Positions 1 to 7,289 of a stretch of 13,787 bases of DNA are shown piece after piece; the first letter of the stretch is position 1; each line of letters starts with the position of its first letter. The position numbers and the translations under genes were made by a program. Origin of the DNA: Oscillospiraceae bacterium (GTDB lineage: Bacteria > Bacillota > Clostridia > Saccharofermentanales > Saccharofermentanaceae). The notes below the pieces were generated by a model. The model was not told where the DNA came from and ran no database searches. It saw nothing but the letters and a program-made list of their open reading frames with translations. The stretch spans positions 1 to 13,787 of the forward strand of contig CADBNJ010000043.1 in the NCBI GenBank assembly GCA_902795955.1. The letters run 5' to 3'.

Positions 1-195
1 TCCGGTCAAAAGAACACCCAATAGGGCCACCCCGGGTGTTCCTTTTGCGGGTTATTTTACGCTGATCCGGCCGGAATGACACCCAAAAGGGGCACCCCGG
101 GTGTTCCTTTTACGGGTTATTTTATGCTTATCCGGTCAAAAGAACACCCAAAAGGGCCACCCCGGGTGTTCCTTTTGCGGGTTCTTTTACGCTGA
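1..195. repeat. three tandem 65-bp units with internal hairpin
   Basis: Three head-to-tail units of exactly 65 bp start at 1, 66 and 131; the array may extend beyond the window edge. Each unit begins TCCGG and ends near ACGCTGA. Units 1 and 3 carry an imperfect inverted repeat, AAAAGAACACCC (8-19 and 138-149) against GGGTGTTCCTTTT (34-46 and 164-176), which is a 12-bp stem with one bulged base. Unit 2 has an eroded left arm and keeps only about 6 pairs. No gene lies between 1 and 276. The array sits just past the 3' end of the seven-gene minus-strand run, so transcription termination or boundary function is inferred. A REP-like intergenic element is the alternative. Confidence 0.85.
138..176 (-). 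terminator. terminator-like hairpin in third 65-bp unit
   Basis: Read on the minus strand, the stem is GGAACACCC, a GC-rich loop, then GGGTGTTC followed by TTTT. This has the layout of a Rho-independent terminator, placed about 100 bp after the last stop codon of the operon. The plus-strand reading also ends in a T run, so it could act in both directions. Unit 1 repeats the structure and unit 2 weakens it. The U-tract is short (four to five T), so strength is uncertain. Confidence 0.4.
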
Positions 196-276
196 TCCCC
201 TTTTCTCGACTTACCTTTTTCCTGCAGCCGTCAGCTGATGGTTACCCCGGCAGCGTCAGACGACCGGCATCAAGTA

Positions 277-1221
277 TCATTTGACGTCAAAACTGCCAAG
301 ATTCCTGATACTCATGGAACTGTTCCCTGTTACACGTGCGAATGTATCACCGGATATATAGGAACATTCGACAAGGAAGCTGTACTGACCGAGCTGTGTC
401 TTAAGAGGTCTGTCATGAACAGCGATCAGGGTTATTCCCTGCTTCTTGAGATCTGCGGCAAGCACCGCCATATCATCTGCCGTCCCCCCGGCAATGAATG
501 CTGTCCTGCCGGAACCGTATATACCTGCTTCACCGTTGGTCAGCACATAAAAACGCGTGACATTATTGCCGTTGTTCTGTATAGCGGGCGCCAGGATCTC
601 GAGACCGTAAACATCGGCACAGCCGGCGGAGGCTATGGCGGCACAGCTCCTGTCCTGCTCTTCGCTTACCCTGCGGGCGCCCTCAGCAGTGCTGGATACT
701 TCTATAACCTCCGCTTCAGGGAGATTAACAGAGAGCCACTCCTTTCCCTGTGCAATGCCCTGCTTGTGAGAATAGACCTTCCTGATATCGGACAGGACCG
801 TTCCGGGAAGAACGAGAAGATTCTGATTTATAGGGAGTTCAACTTCTCCCACTACGGAGACGCTCCTGTTAGAGATCAATGTATCAATATAATCTGTGAC
901 AGCGCCTCCGATCGTGTTCTCGACAGGGATCACTGCATAATTGCTGTCACCTTCGGCAAGAGCTGTCACGGCATCCGGAACTGTCTCAAAAGGAACAAGT
1001 TCAGGACCTTCACCGAAGAATCTCTCACAGGCTTCCTGCGTATACGTTCCGCGCGGACCGAGATAGCTTACTACGGCACCATCACGTTCTATTGCAGATG
1101 GCGCAGGTGCGACAGCCTCCCTGCTCTCTCCGCACGAGATAACAGATAATGCCAGTATAATTGCGAGAACGACTGATGCTGTCTTCCTTACCACCGGCAG
1201 ATTACCATCCTTATACCGCAT
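277..1221 (-). CDS. pheA: lipoprotein-type (exported) prephenate dehydratase
   Basis: PheA-family prephenate dehydratase of 314 residues; the family converts prephenate to phenylpyruvate in phenylalanine synthesis. All family blocks are visible: YLGPRGTYTQEA (53-64), IPVENTIGG (98-106), VVGEVELPINQNLL (123-136), VYSHKQGIAQ (149-158), SSTAEGA (176-182) and NNVTRF (219-224) with the catalytic Thr. An ACT regulatory domain follows (about 247-314), where the usual ESRP is HDRP (269-272). What is odd is the front: a basic start, a hydrophobic run (about 15-27) and a lipobox VISC ending at Cys30, then a Ser/Ala/Pro linker, so the enzyme should be tethered outside the membrane. The ATG at 1221 overlaps the upstream stop by 11 bp; a TTG at 1242 would add seven residues. 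It is the last gene of the Rnf-like run. The family call is firm; export is inferred from the signal peptide. Confidence 0.88.
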   Translation of the reverse strand: MRYKDGNLPVVRKTASVVLAIILALSVISCGESREAVAPAPSAIERDGAVVSYLGPRGTYTQEACERFFGEGPELVPFETVPDAVTALAEGDSNYAVIPVENTIGGAVTDYIDTLISNRSVSVVGEVELPINQNLLVLPGTVLSDIRKVYSHKQGIAQGKEWLSVNLPEAEVIEVSSTAEGARRVSEEQDRSCAAIASAGCADVYGLEILAPAIQNNGNNVTRFYVLTNGEAGIYGSGRTAFIAGGTADDMAVLAADLKKQGITLIAVHDRPLKTQLGQYSFLVECSYISGDTFARVTGNSSMSIRNLGSFDVK

Positions 1222-2326
1222 TATACAGACAGCATTCCACAAGCATGATGAGCAATGCGAACATGGTCATCATGAAGGGTGTTCCGTCTATATATTTGCT
1301 CCTCGATACGAAGATCTGACGGCGCCTTATAACAGCGAGCAGAGCACTTCCGATTATATCCGTACCGTTCAGGAGAAGGAAAGCATATACTATTTTGGAG
1401 ATGGACATATCCTCACCGTACCTGATGTAGAACATGCTGATGAGAGCTGCGGCAATGAATGCTTCATAAATGAAATGCTTTGTTCCGAAGCTCGATGTGT
1501 GATCCTTACCCGTGCGCGGGATAATATATACAAAAGGTAATGCGATGAGCATTGAAGCCGGAAGCATCATATGATTTTTGAAGTCACCTGCAACAAAATG
1601 ATCCAGCGCGTAGAGAGAAGCAAAGAGGAATGATGTAGTCATTATGAACTTTGCTTTCGCAATGATGAATATCCTGGTCTGGCTGAATTCGGCAACAGGG
1701 ATATCCCAGAATTCGGTAAGGTGCTTTGATGTGAAGAAGAAGCGGCTTCCCGACGACTTTGATATGATGATCGAGGTAAGTATCAGGAAAGATACTGATA
1801 TGATTATCCCGATAAAGAGGAACCGCGACTCGAACAGGAGACTGACATAGTAACCTGTCAGGGAAGCGCAGACCGCAAAGAATAAAGGAACTGTTATCTC
1901 CTTGAAGACATGAGGTCTGCTGCCGCTGTCATCATCGGTACCGACGGCCGACAGTGACACAAGGCCGAGCGAGAATACCGACAGGCTCGACGCCAGATAC
2001 ACGGAATCCAGATAGTACCCGGCCGCACATTCCGGAAGCGTCATGACAACAGCAACGACAGGTGCGATGACCGGAGTCTTAACGAACCTGAATGTCAGGC
2101 ACCATATAAGTGTCAGGGCAACAGCACAGCCTACCGGGATGAAGATGTTAAGGTCCGTCATCAGCGCCATTCCAAGCCCTATAACAGCGAAAGCCAGGAA
2201 CAAAGATGCCCGGGTAGTCATATACCTTGGAGGGCTCACATGCATTACATGGGGCTTATGTCCGTATAACCCCGCACCGCCTTCTGCATCAAATGGCAGA
2301 TCCTTTATTCTCTGTTCTTCTATCAT
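1211..2326 (-). CDS. unrecognised polytopic membrane protein (about 11 TM) of the Rnf-like operon
   Basis: A 371-residue protein with a soluble N-terminus of about 35 residues and roughly eleven hydrophobic segments (about 40-57, 59-80, 85-106, 112-128, 143-163, 168-189, 219-240, 252-270, 286-302, 309-334 and 349-369). I do not recognise the family. Its N-terminal quarter resembles an RnfD start: HVSPPRYMTTR (29-39), VGCAVAL (65-71; RnfD here has VGCAVAF) and MTLPECAAGYY (95-105), where RnfD proteins have a TLPP-like motif. It lacks the NPA and [ST]GxT flavin motifs. It occupies the place where RnfE and RnfA would be expected, and its size would also fit a fused, highly diverged RnfE-RnfA pair. 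Several membrane cysteines are present (67, 76, 100, 153, 365, 366). The start lies 2 bp after the rnfG stop with no clear ribosome site, suggesting translational coupling. Confidence 0.8.
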   Translation of the reverse strand: MIEEQRIKDLPFDAEGGAGLYGHKPHVMHVSPPRYMTTRASLFLAFAVIGLGMALMTDLNIFIPVGCAVALTLIWCLTFRFVKTPVIAPVVAVVMTLPECAAGYYLDSVYLASSLSVFSLGLVSLSAVGTDDDSGSRPHVFKEITVPLFFAVCASLTGYYVSLLFESRFLFIGIIISVSFLILTSIIISKSSGSRFFFTSKHLTEFWDIPVAEFSQTRIFIIAKAKFIMTTSFLFASLYALDHFVAGDFKNHMMLPASMLIALPFVYIIPRTGKDHTSSFGTKHFIYEAFIAAALISMFYIRYGEDMSISKIVYAFLLLNGTDIIGSALLAVIRRRQIFVSRSKYIDGTPFMMTMFALLIMLVECCLYNAV

Positions 2327-2328
2327 CT

Positions 2329-3708
2329 TTATACCAGCCAGTTAAGATAATCTTTCATGAATTTGTAGCATGTATTGATACAGGTCAATACGAGCTGCGA
2401 ACCCGGGCCGGCGCCCGGCACAGGATCTACATAACTTGCGATCTCGCTCATCGGAAGGTCGTCAACACTGTCTATAAGAGAATTGTCAGACTGACTGTCC
2501 GGATCGATGACACCGTCTTCTCCGCCGTCAACAAAGCCGCCTCCGTCACCGGCGTCGGGCTTGGTGTCATTATCAGGAACCACGTCATCAGGCTTGTCCT
2601 TATCCCCGCTTCCCTGCTGATCCTTATCATCGCCGGAGGACTTGTAACGCTCCGCCAGATCATGTATGGACCTGAGCTCAACAACTACTCCGTCGCTGTT
2701 CTTCACCTCGAAAGGAGCAAGATTTTTATCAAAAGATACAACTATGAATCCATCCTTGTTCATCAGATGAAGCGACTCTGCCGAGCCTCTCATCAGCTTG
2801 CCGAGCACTACATCAAAATCAGCGTAATAATCCGCCTTGCGGTACCCTGAATGAGCATATTCAATACACTCCTCCGACAGCCTGATGAACTGCCTTATAT
2901 CGCATGTCACCCCGTTGACAACTGCCGTGGTTCCGTCGGACTTCATGTTGAGCAGCTTGGGATCCTGAACCTCGATCAGGGCGTGGCAGATGTTATAAGA
3001 CTGTGTTGCCCAGTCAAGACCCGATACGCTGTATGCACCTGACAGTGATGCCTTGCTCCTTATCTCCGTTGTGGGATCCATGTTCACGGCATCCCAGCGG
3101 ACTTTGGTTATTCTGCCTGCCTCGACCTCTATCTCCACATAATCAATGTATCCGGACGAATCCTTGGAGACTGACTGGGCATAATACACACCGTCATGAA
3201 GTCCGTTGATGACAACCTCCTTGCGGGGTGCCGGAGAATCGTCCACTGATGTATTGCTCGTGAATGCCACAGGGATCCGCTTATCTGCAAGCGACTCTTT
3301 GAGCGCCGTGAACTGCCCGTCAGATATCGGAACCGGTATGTCCTCATCATTGATACGCTTGATGCCTGACAGAGTTGCCGATTCGTAATCTATACCGACA
3401 AGAACATGCATCTGCTGTCCGTACTCATTCGCACATTTGACATCGACAATATAGCACTTGGGAACATTGTCGCGGTCATACCCTATATATACTTCTTTGA
3501 TATCCTTATAGTTGTCGAGTATAGGCGGCGTCAGTTTCTCATATCTGTCACACCCGCTCACATCCGAGAACTTGCTGATATACAGCACCTGCTCCCTCTC
3601 AGCCTTGCGGAAGGAGGACAAATAGATACCGCCCGTTACGGCAAAAATGCTTACTATGAATATCACCACTATCTCAGTGATCACTCTGCGGAGGCTTGAA
3701 CCGTTCAT
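2329..3708 (-). CDS. rnfG: RnfG-like FMN-binding protein with two FMN_bind-like regions and an acidic tail
   Basis: A 459-residue membrane-anchored extracytoplasmic flavoprotein. RnfG/NqrC proteins carry covalently bound FMN and are usually about 200 residues, so this one is over twice the usual size. One membrane helix (about 11-32) precedes a first FMN_bind-like region (about 70-150, with VLVGIDYESATLSGIKRI) that has no acceptor motif. A second region (about 172-285) resembles the FMN_bind domains of PplA-type lipoproteins, with DGVYYA, ITKVRWDAVN and NGVT (265-268), where T268 fits the flavin-accepting Thr of the usual SGAT. Residues 356-436 are an acidic Asp/Gly/Pro-rich linker, followed by a short amphipathic end with two Cys (443, 447). 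The start overlaps the rnfD stop (ATGA) and has a GGAGGTGA site at 3719-3726. The flavin attachment is inferred. Confidence 0.85.
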   Translation of the reverse strand: MNGSSLRRVITEIVVIFIVSIFAVTGGIYLSSFRKAEREQVLYISKFSDVSGCDRYEKLTPPILDNYKDIKEVYIGYDRDNVPKCYIVDVKCANEYGQQMHVLVGIDYESATLSGIKRINDEDIPVPISDGQFTALKESLADKRIPVAFTSNTSVDDSPAPRKEVVINGLHDGVYYAQSVSKDSSGYIDYVEIEVEAGRITKVRWDAVNMDPTTEIRSKASLSGAYSVSGLDWATQSYNICHALIEVQDPKLLNMKSDGTTAVVNGVTCDIRQFIRLSEECIEYAHSGYRKADYYADFDVVLGKLMRGSAESLHLMNKDGFIVVSFDKNLAPFEVKNSDGVVVELRSIHDLAERYKSSGDDKDQQGSGDKDKPDDVVPDNDTKPDAGDGGGFVDGGEDGVIDPDSQSDNSLIDSVDDLPMSEIASYVDPVPGAGPGSQLVLTCINTCYKFMKDYLNWLV

Positions 3709-4697
3709 TTGGTTATCTTCACCTCCCTCTGATTGAACTTGCCCCTTCTGGCAATCGTTTTTGTGAAGAAGTCTATCTCAAAGGACATAAAATTAGTCGC
3801 CATTACAGGTGCCAACACTGCACACATATCAGATACTCTTCCATAGAGTACGGCTGTCATGACCGCGCAGATCACACCCGCGAACACACCGCCTAAGATC
3901 CTCGACGGCATCGTCGTGAAGTCTCCGAGCATATAGACGGCGATGAACAGCGCTCCCGAAGACAGAAGGAAGATGCCGAGAGATTTGAACCCTTCGGAAT
4001 TAAGTGACAGGCCTTCCCTCATAAACGGATACAGAAGCGCCAGCATAACAAGGTACGAAGACGGCGCATACACTCTTACCGTTCCTTTGACAAGGAGATA
4101 TATCCACGCGCACAGAATGAGCAGGGCACAACCCGTTCCGATATAACCCGCATAATTACCGGTGATTATCTCCACGATATGGAGACTCTGGGGATCATCT
4201 CCCCTGATGACTCCGTCCGTCCTGCCGGTAAGCGACATTACGTCGAACCATGATGTCAGCGGCTCCTTGAAGCTGGACATCTGTGAAGGGAAGATCATCT
4301 CAACGCACAATCTCGCCACACACGCCGGATTGAGGATATTATTTCCCGCCCCTCCGAAAAACTGCTTGACCACGAACGAGCCGAACAATACTCCCGTCAA
4401 AGCGACTACAAGCGAAGTTCCCGGCGGCAGCAGCAACGCATATATGACACCTGCCTCGATCGAGCTGAAATCAGTATAATTACGGCTTATCCCGTCCCTT
4501 CTTACCATCCTTCCGAAAGCATTATCCAGCAGCATGAATGCAACTGCGCACCCCACGATCAGCGTTATCGCGGATATCCCGTAGAATACAAAGCCAGCCG
4601 CAATACACGGCATTAGCGCGGCAATATGCGTCAGATAGATATACGGCGCTGTCTTCTCAGTATGTATAAATGGCGAGAGATATCTGATATTGCTCAT
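3705..4697 (-). CDS. rnfD: RnfD-like membrane flavoprotein subunit
   Basis: A 330-residue multi-pass protein of the RnfD/NqrB family, which carries electrons through the membrane using covalently bound FMN. Family marks are LSPFIHTEKTAP at the N-terminus (7-18), LLLPPGTS (88-95), the FGGAGNNILNPAC motif (114-126), and the C-terminal ATNFMSFEIDFF (300-311), matching the AILLMNxxxPLID end of RnfD proteins. About nine to ten membrane segments are present. The flavin motif, normally DxxSGATPL, reads DVMSLTGRTDG (152-162), so T160 in TGRT is the likely acceptor, with Arg replacing the usual Ala. The gene overlaps rnfC (ATGA, 4694-4697) and has a GGGGGGAAG ribosome site inside rnfC. It is coupled on both sides within the operon. 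Confidence 0.9.
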   Translation of the reverse strand: MSNIRYLSPFIHTEKTAPYIYLTHIAALMPCIAAGFVFYGISAITLIVGCAVAFMLLDNAFGRMVRRDGISRNYTDFSSIEAGVIYALLLPPGTSLVVALTGVLFGSFVVKQFFGGAGNNILNPACVARLCVEMIFPSQMSSFKEPLTSWFDVMSLTGRTDGVIRGDDPQSLHIVEIITGNYAGYIGTGCALLILCAWIYLLVKGTVRVYAPSSYLVMLALLYPFMREGLSLNSEGFKSLGIFLLSSGALFIAVYMLGDFTTMPSRILGGVFAGVICAVMTAVLYGRVSDMCAVLAPVMATNFMSFEIDFFTKTIARRGKFNQREVKITK

Positions 4698-6199
4698 ACT
4701 ATCTTCCCCCCGTCGAAAGGCAGTACGATTGCATCGGGATCCTCCGAAGTCTCCTCATCCGGGATATCCGATACATAATCCTCAAGGAGAGACAGATCAC
4801 CTATCCCCTCTATGTCGTACTTGAACCTCGTATTATGCAGAAGTGAATTCTCACCGATTATCTTGCCCTCCGCCGCAAACTTGGCAATGCGCTGCGTAAG
4901 CCTTATTCCCGCAGGGCAGATATACGAACAGATCCCGCAGGATATGCAAGTTCTGGCGCCTTCCTCTTCAGCCTTTTTGGGCATTCCCTGCTTGAGCATC
5001 TCATATATGATATGAGGCGACAGTCCCATCGGGCAGTTCTGGGCACAGAGGCCGCAGTGGATGCACGGCGTCCTGGGTGTCTCCTGCCTGCGTATGACGG
5101 TTATTGCATTCGTCAGCTTGATGATAGGCGTATTCTCCGGGTCTGTTATCGCAATACCCGTAAGTGCGTTGCCCCATACCAGAGGTCCCGCCGTATCGCC
5201 GCCCCTGCCGCCGTCAGGCAGCACCTCGGATACCGGCGTTCCAATGGGAACGATTATGTTGTGTCCGCCGGTGAGATCCCCGGTTACACTTACTACCCTG
5301 TTCATCAGCGGGATATTCTCAGACAATGCCTCCCAGCATGCACACATCGTGGAACAGTTGAACAGTACGGCTCCGCATCTCTTCTCAAGTGTCTCGTCAG
5401 GTCCTAAGACAACATCATAGAGAGCCTTCGCCACGAGCCTGTAGTAGCCCTGGGGGAATCTCTCCCTGAACAGCCTGATCTCAAATTCCAGATCGGAGAA
5501 ATCTTCTCTGGCATTCTCAATGGCATTGCTTATCACTTCTATTATCATCTTCCTGCGCTCAGACAAAAGGAAAACGACCTTGCCTGCACCGCACGCTCGC
5601 GCACAGGCGCCTGCTCCGTTGACCACATATCCCGGGTATTCGGACATTACCATCAGGTCAGATGTCGCGTAAGGCTCGCTCTGAAGTCCGTTGACCAGGA
5701 GTTCTCTTACGCCGCAGTTCCTTGCGCGGTCGATCTTGGCCGCGGTAGGAATGCCTTCACCGCCGAGTCCGCATATTCCCGCGTTGCTGATTATTCCCAT
5801 GACATCCTTGGAATCGAGCTTCATGCTTTCGCGATGACGCATGGAATTGACGCGCTGCATCTTCATGTCATTAACGATCGTTATGGCCGGACATTCTATT
5901 CCGTTGGGCATCCTGATGTTGCTGATCGAAGTGACCCTGCCGGAGATCCCGCTGTGCACCGCCAGCGAGAACTTGCCCTTGGGCGGCATGGCAACACACT
6001 GTCCCACCTTCACTTCGTCGCCGGCATTGACGACGGGGATGGCGCTGACACCGTAATGCTGCTTGCACGGAAGGATTATCCTCGACGGATTGACGCGCTC
6101 GAGCAAAATCTCCTTAATAAAAGATGAACGCTTTGAAAAATCCAAAGCGTTATCTGCCAAAAAGCCTTTGTGATATGTATACTTCCTGCCGCGGGCCAT
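4694..6199 (-). CDS. rnfC: RnfC-like electron-input subunit, two [4Fe-4S] clusters
   Basis: A 501-residue cytoplasmic/peripheral subunit of the Rnf family, which accepts or donates electrons with NAD(H) through FMN and iron-sulfur clusters. The N-terminal barrel-sandwich region (about 40-110) precedes a NuoF-like flavin/nucleotide fold with GLGGEGIPT (144-152) and NGLQSEPYATSD (170-181); the usual family form is ECEPY, so the Glu-Cys pair is Gln-Ser here. RFPQG (247-251) matches the YPQG motif. Two ferredoxin motifs follow: C379, C382, C385, C389 and C418, C421, C424, C428, each followed by Pro. An Asp/Glu-rich tail ends the protein. The ATG at 6199 is 16 bp after the rpoD stop, and no good ribosome site is visible there. 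Subunit identity is firm; the redox partner is not shown by sequence. Confidence 0.92.
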   Translation of the reverse strand: MARGRKYTYHKGFLADNALDFSKRSSFIKEILLERVNPSRIILPCKQHYGVSAIPVVNAGDEVKVGQCVAMPPKGKFSLAVHSGISGRVTSISNIRMPNGIECPAITIVNDMKMQRVNSMRHRESMKLDSKDVMGIISNAGICGLGGEGIPTAAKIDRARNCGVRELLVNGLQSEPYATSDLMVMSEYPGYVVNGAGACARACGAGKVVFLLSERRKMIIEVISNAIENAREDFSDLEFEIRLFRERFPQGYYRLVAKALYDVVLGPDETLEKRCGAVLFNCSTMCACWEALSENIPLMNRVVSVTGDLTGGHNIIVPIGTPVSEVLPDGGRGGDTAGPLVWGNALTGIAITDPENTPIIKLTNAITVIRRQETPRTPCIHCGLCAQNCPMGLSPHIIYEMLKQGMPKKAEEEGARTCISCGICSYICPAGIRLTQRIAKFAAEGKIIGENSLLHNTRFKYDIEGIGDLSLLEDYVSDIPDEETSEDPDAIVLPFDGGKIV

Positions 6200-6215
6200 A
6201 GTCTGTCAAACAGTA

Positions 6216-7277
6216 TTAATCCGTGTACCCCTCGAGCCTCTTTGAACTTGATGCTCTCGAGAGCTTCCTGATGGCCTTTGCCTCGATCTGACGGATTCTC
6301 TCTCTCGTAACGCCGAGCTTCTGTCCAACCTGCTCGAGAGTCATGGGAACGCCGTCCTTAAGTCCGAATCTGTGTTCGATAACCTTGCGCTCACGGTCTG
6401 TAAGTGTTCCCAGAGCCTTCATGAGGTCCTCCTTGAGAAGTGTCCTTGCAACCTCCTCCTCAGGAGCTGCGAGCTCATCGTTGGAGATGAAGTCAACCAG
6501 GTGGCTGTCTTCCTCCTCACCGACAGGCTTATCGATGGAGATGGGATCCTGAGAGATCTTCTGGATCTCTCTTATCTTTGCAGGAGTCATTCCGGCAGCC
6601 TCGCCGCCCATCTTCTCAGCAAGTTCCTCTATGGTAGGCTCTCTTCCGAGGTCCTGGACCAGCTGACGCTGTATTCTTGTAAGCTTGTTGATCGTCTCGA
6701 CCATGTGAACGGGGATCCTGATCGTCCTTGCCTGGTCGGCGATGGCTCTCGTGATAGCCTGTCTGATCCACCATGTTGCATATGTGGAGAACTTGAAGCC
6801 CTTCTGATAATCGAACTTGTCTACAGCCTTGATAAGACCGATATTGCCCTCCTGAATAAGGTCGAGCAGAGACAGTCCTCTGTTCATGTATTTCTTCGCG
6901 ATAGATACAACAAGTCTCAGGTTGGATTCGATGAGCTTGTTCTTGGCTTCCTCGTCGCCTTCAGCCATCCTGGAAGCAAGCTCTTTCTCCTCGTCTGCCT
7001 TGAGAAGTTCGATCTTACCGATCTCCTTGAGATACATTCTGACGGAGTCATCTACCGGTATCTCGTCCTCCCTTCCGTCAAGGACAAGAGCGTCCGGGAA
7101 CAGATCTTCGATCTTGTATCCGGACTTCTCCAGCTCGTTCGTGATCCTGTCCATGTCATCAGGCATGATGTCGTAATCATTGGAGATCGCATCCAAATCG
7201 CTTGATGAGAGGACCTTATTGTTCCTCTCCGCCTTCTGCTTCATCTGTTCAATAGCTAAATTAAGATCTGTTGACAT
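6216..7277 (-). CDS. rpoD: RNA polymerase primary sigma factor RpoD/SigA
   Basis: A 353-residue sigma-70 factor that directs RNA polymerase to housekeeping promoters. A short region 1.1-like part (about 7-60) is followed by region 1.2 (76-108), region 2 with the invariant core-binding and -10 melting block (about 115-185, including [14 protein letters not shown] and [12 protein letters not shown]), region 3 (about 190-265) and region 4 with the -35-reading helix-turn-helix (about 312-335, [15 protein letters not shown]). The length is normal for Clostridia, and the C-terminus RLEGYTD is typical. The ATG has a GGGGAG site 5 bp upstream. In many Bacillota this gene follows dnaG; here it lies 12 bp after a zinc-ribbon membrane protein and 16 bp before rnfC, so it probably shares a transcript with the Rnf-like genes. 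Confidence 0.98.
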   Translation of the reverse strand: MSTDLNLAIEQMKQKAERNNKVLSSSDLDAISNDYDIMPDDMDRITNELEKSGYKIEDLFPDALVLDGREDEIPVDDSVRMYLKEIGKIELLKADEEKELASRMAEGDEEAKNKLIESNLRLVVSIAKKYMNRGLSLLDLIQEGNIGLIKAVDKFDYQKGFKFSTYATWWIRQAITRAIADQARTIRIPVHMVETINKLTRIQRQLVQDLGREPTIEELAEKMGGEAAGMTPAKIREIQKISQDPISIDKPVGEEEDSHLVDFISNDELAAPEEEVARTLLKEDLMKALGTLTDRERKVIEHRFGLKDGVPMTLEQVGQKLGVTRERIRQIEAKAIRKLSRASSSKRLEGYTD

Positions 7278-7289
7278 ATAATCTCCCCG

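Noticed and set aside
238..1149. Long plus-strand open frame (303 codons) opposite the prephenate dehydratase
   Set aside because: Its translation has no recognisable family pattern, is Cys- and Arg-scattered, and lies wholly antisense to a gene with all PheA motifs. It is a shadow frame.
1222..1242. TTG start adding 7 residues to the prephenate dehydratase lipoprotein
   Set aside because: The ATG at 1221 already gives a complete lipoprotein signal; the TTG extension lies inside the upstream gene and has no clear ribosome site.
6372..7205. Plus-strand open frame of 277 codons opposite rpoD
   Set aside because: It is antisense to a strongly conserved sigma factor, and its long openness follows from the codon use of rpoD. 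No start signal or family match.
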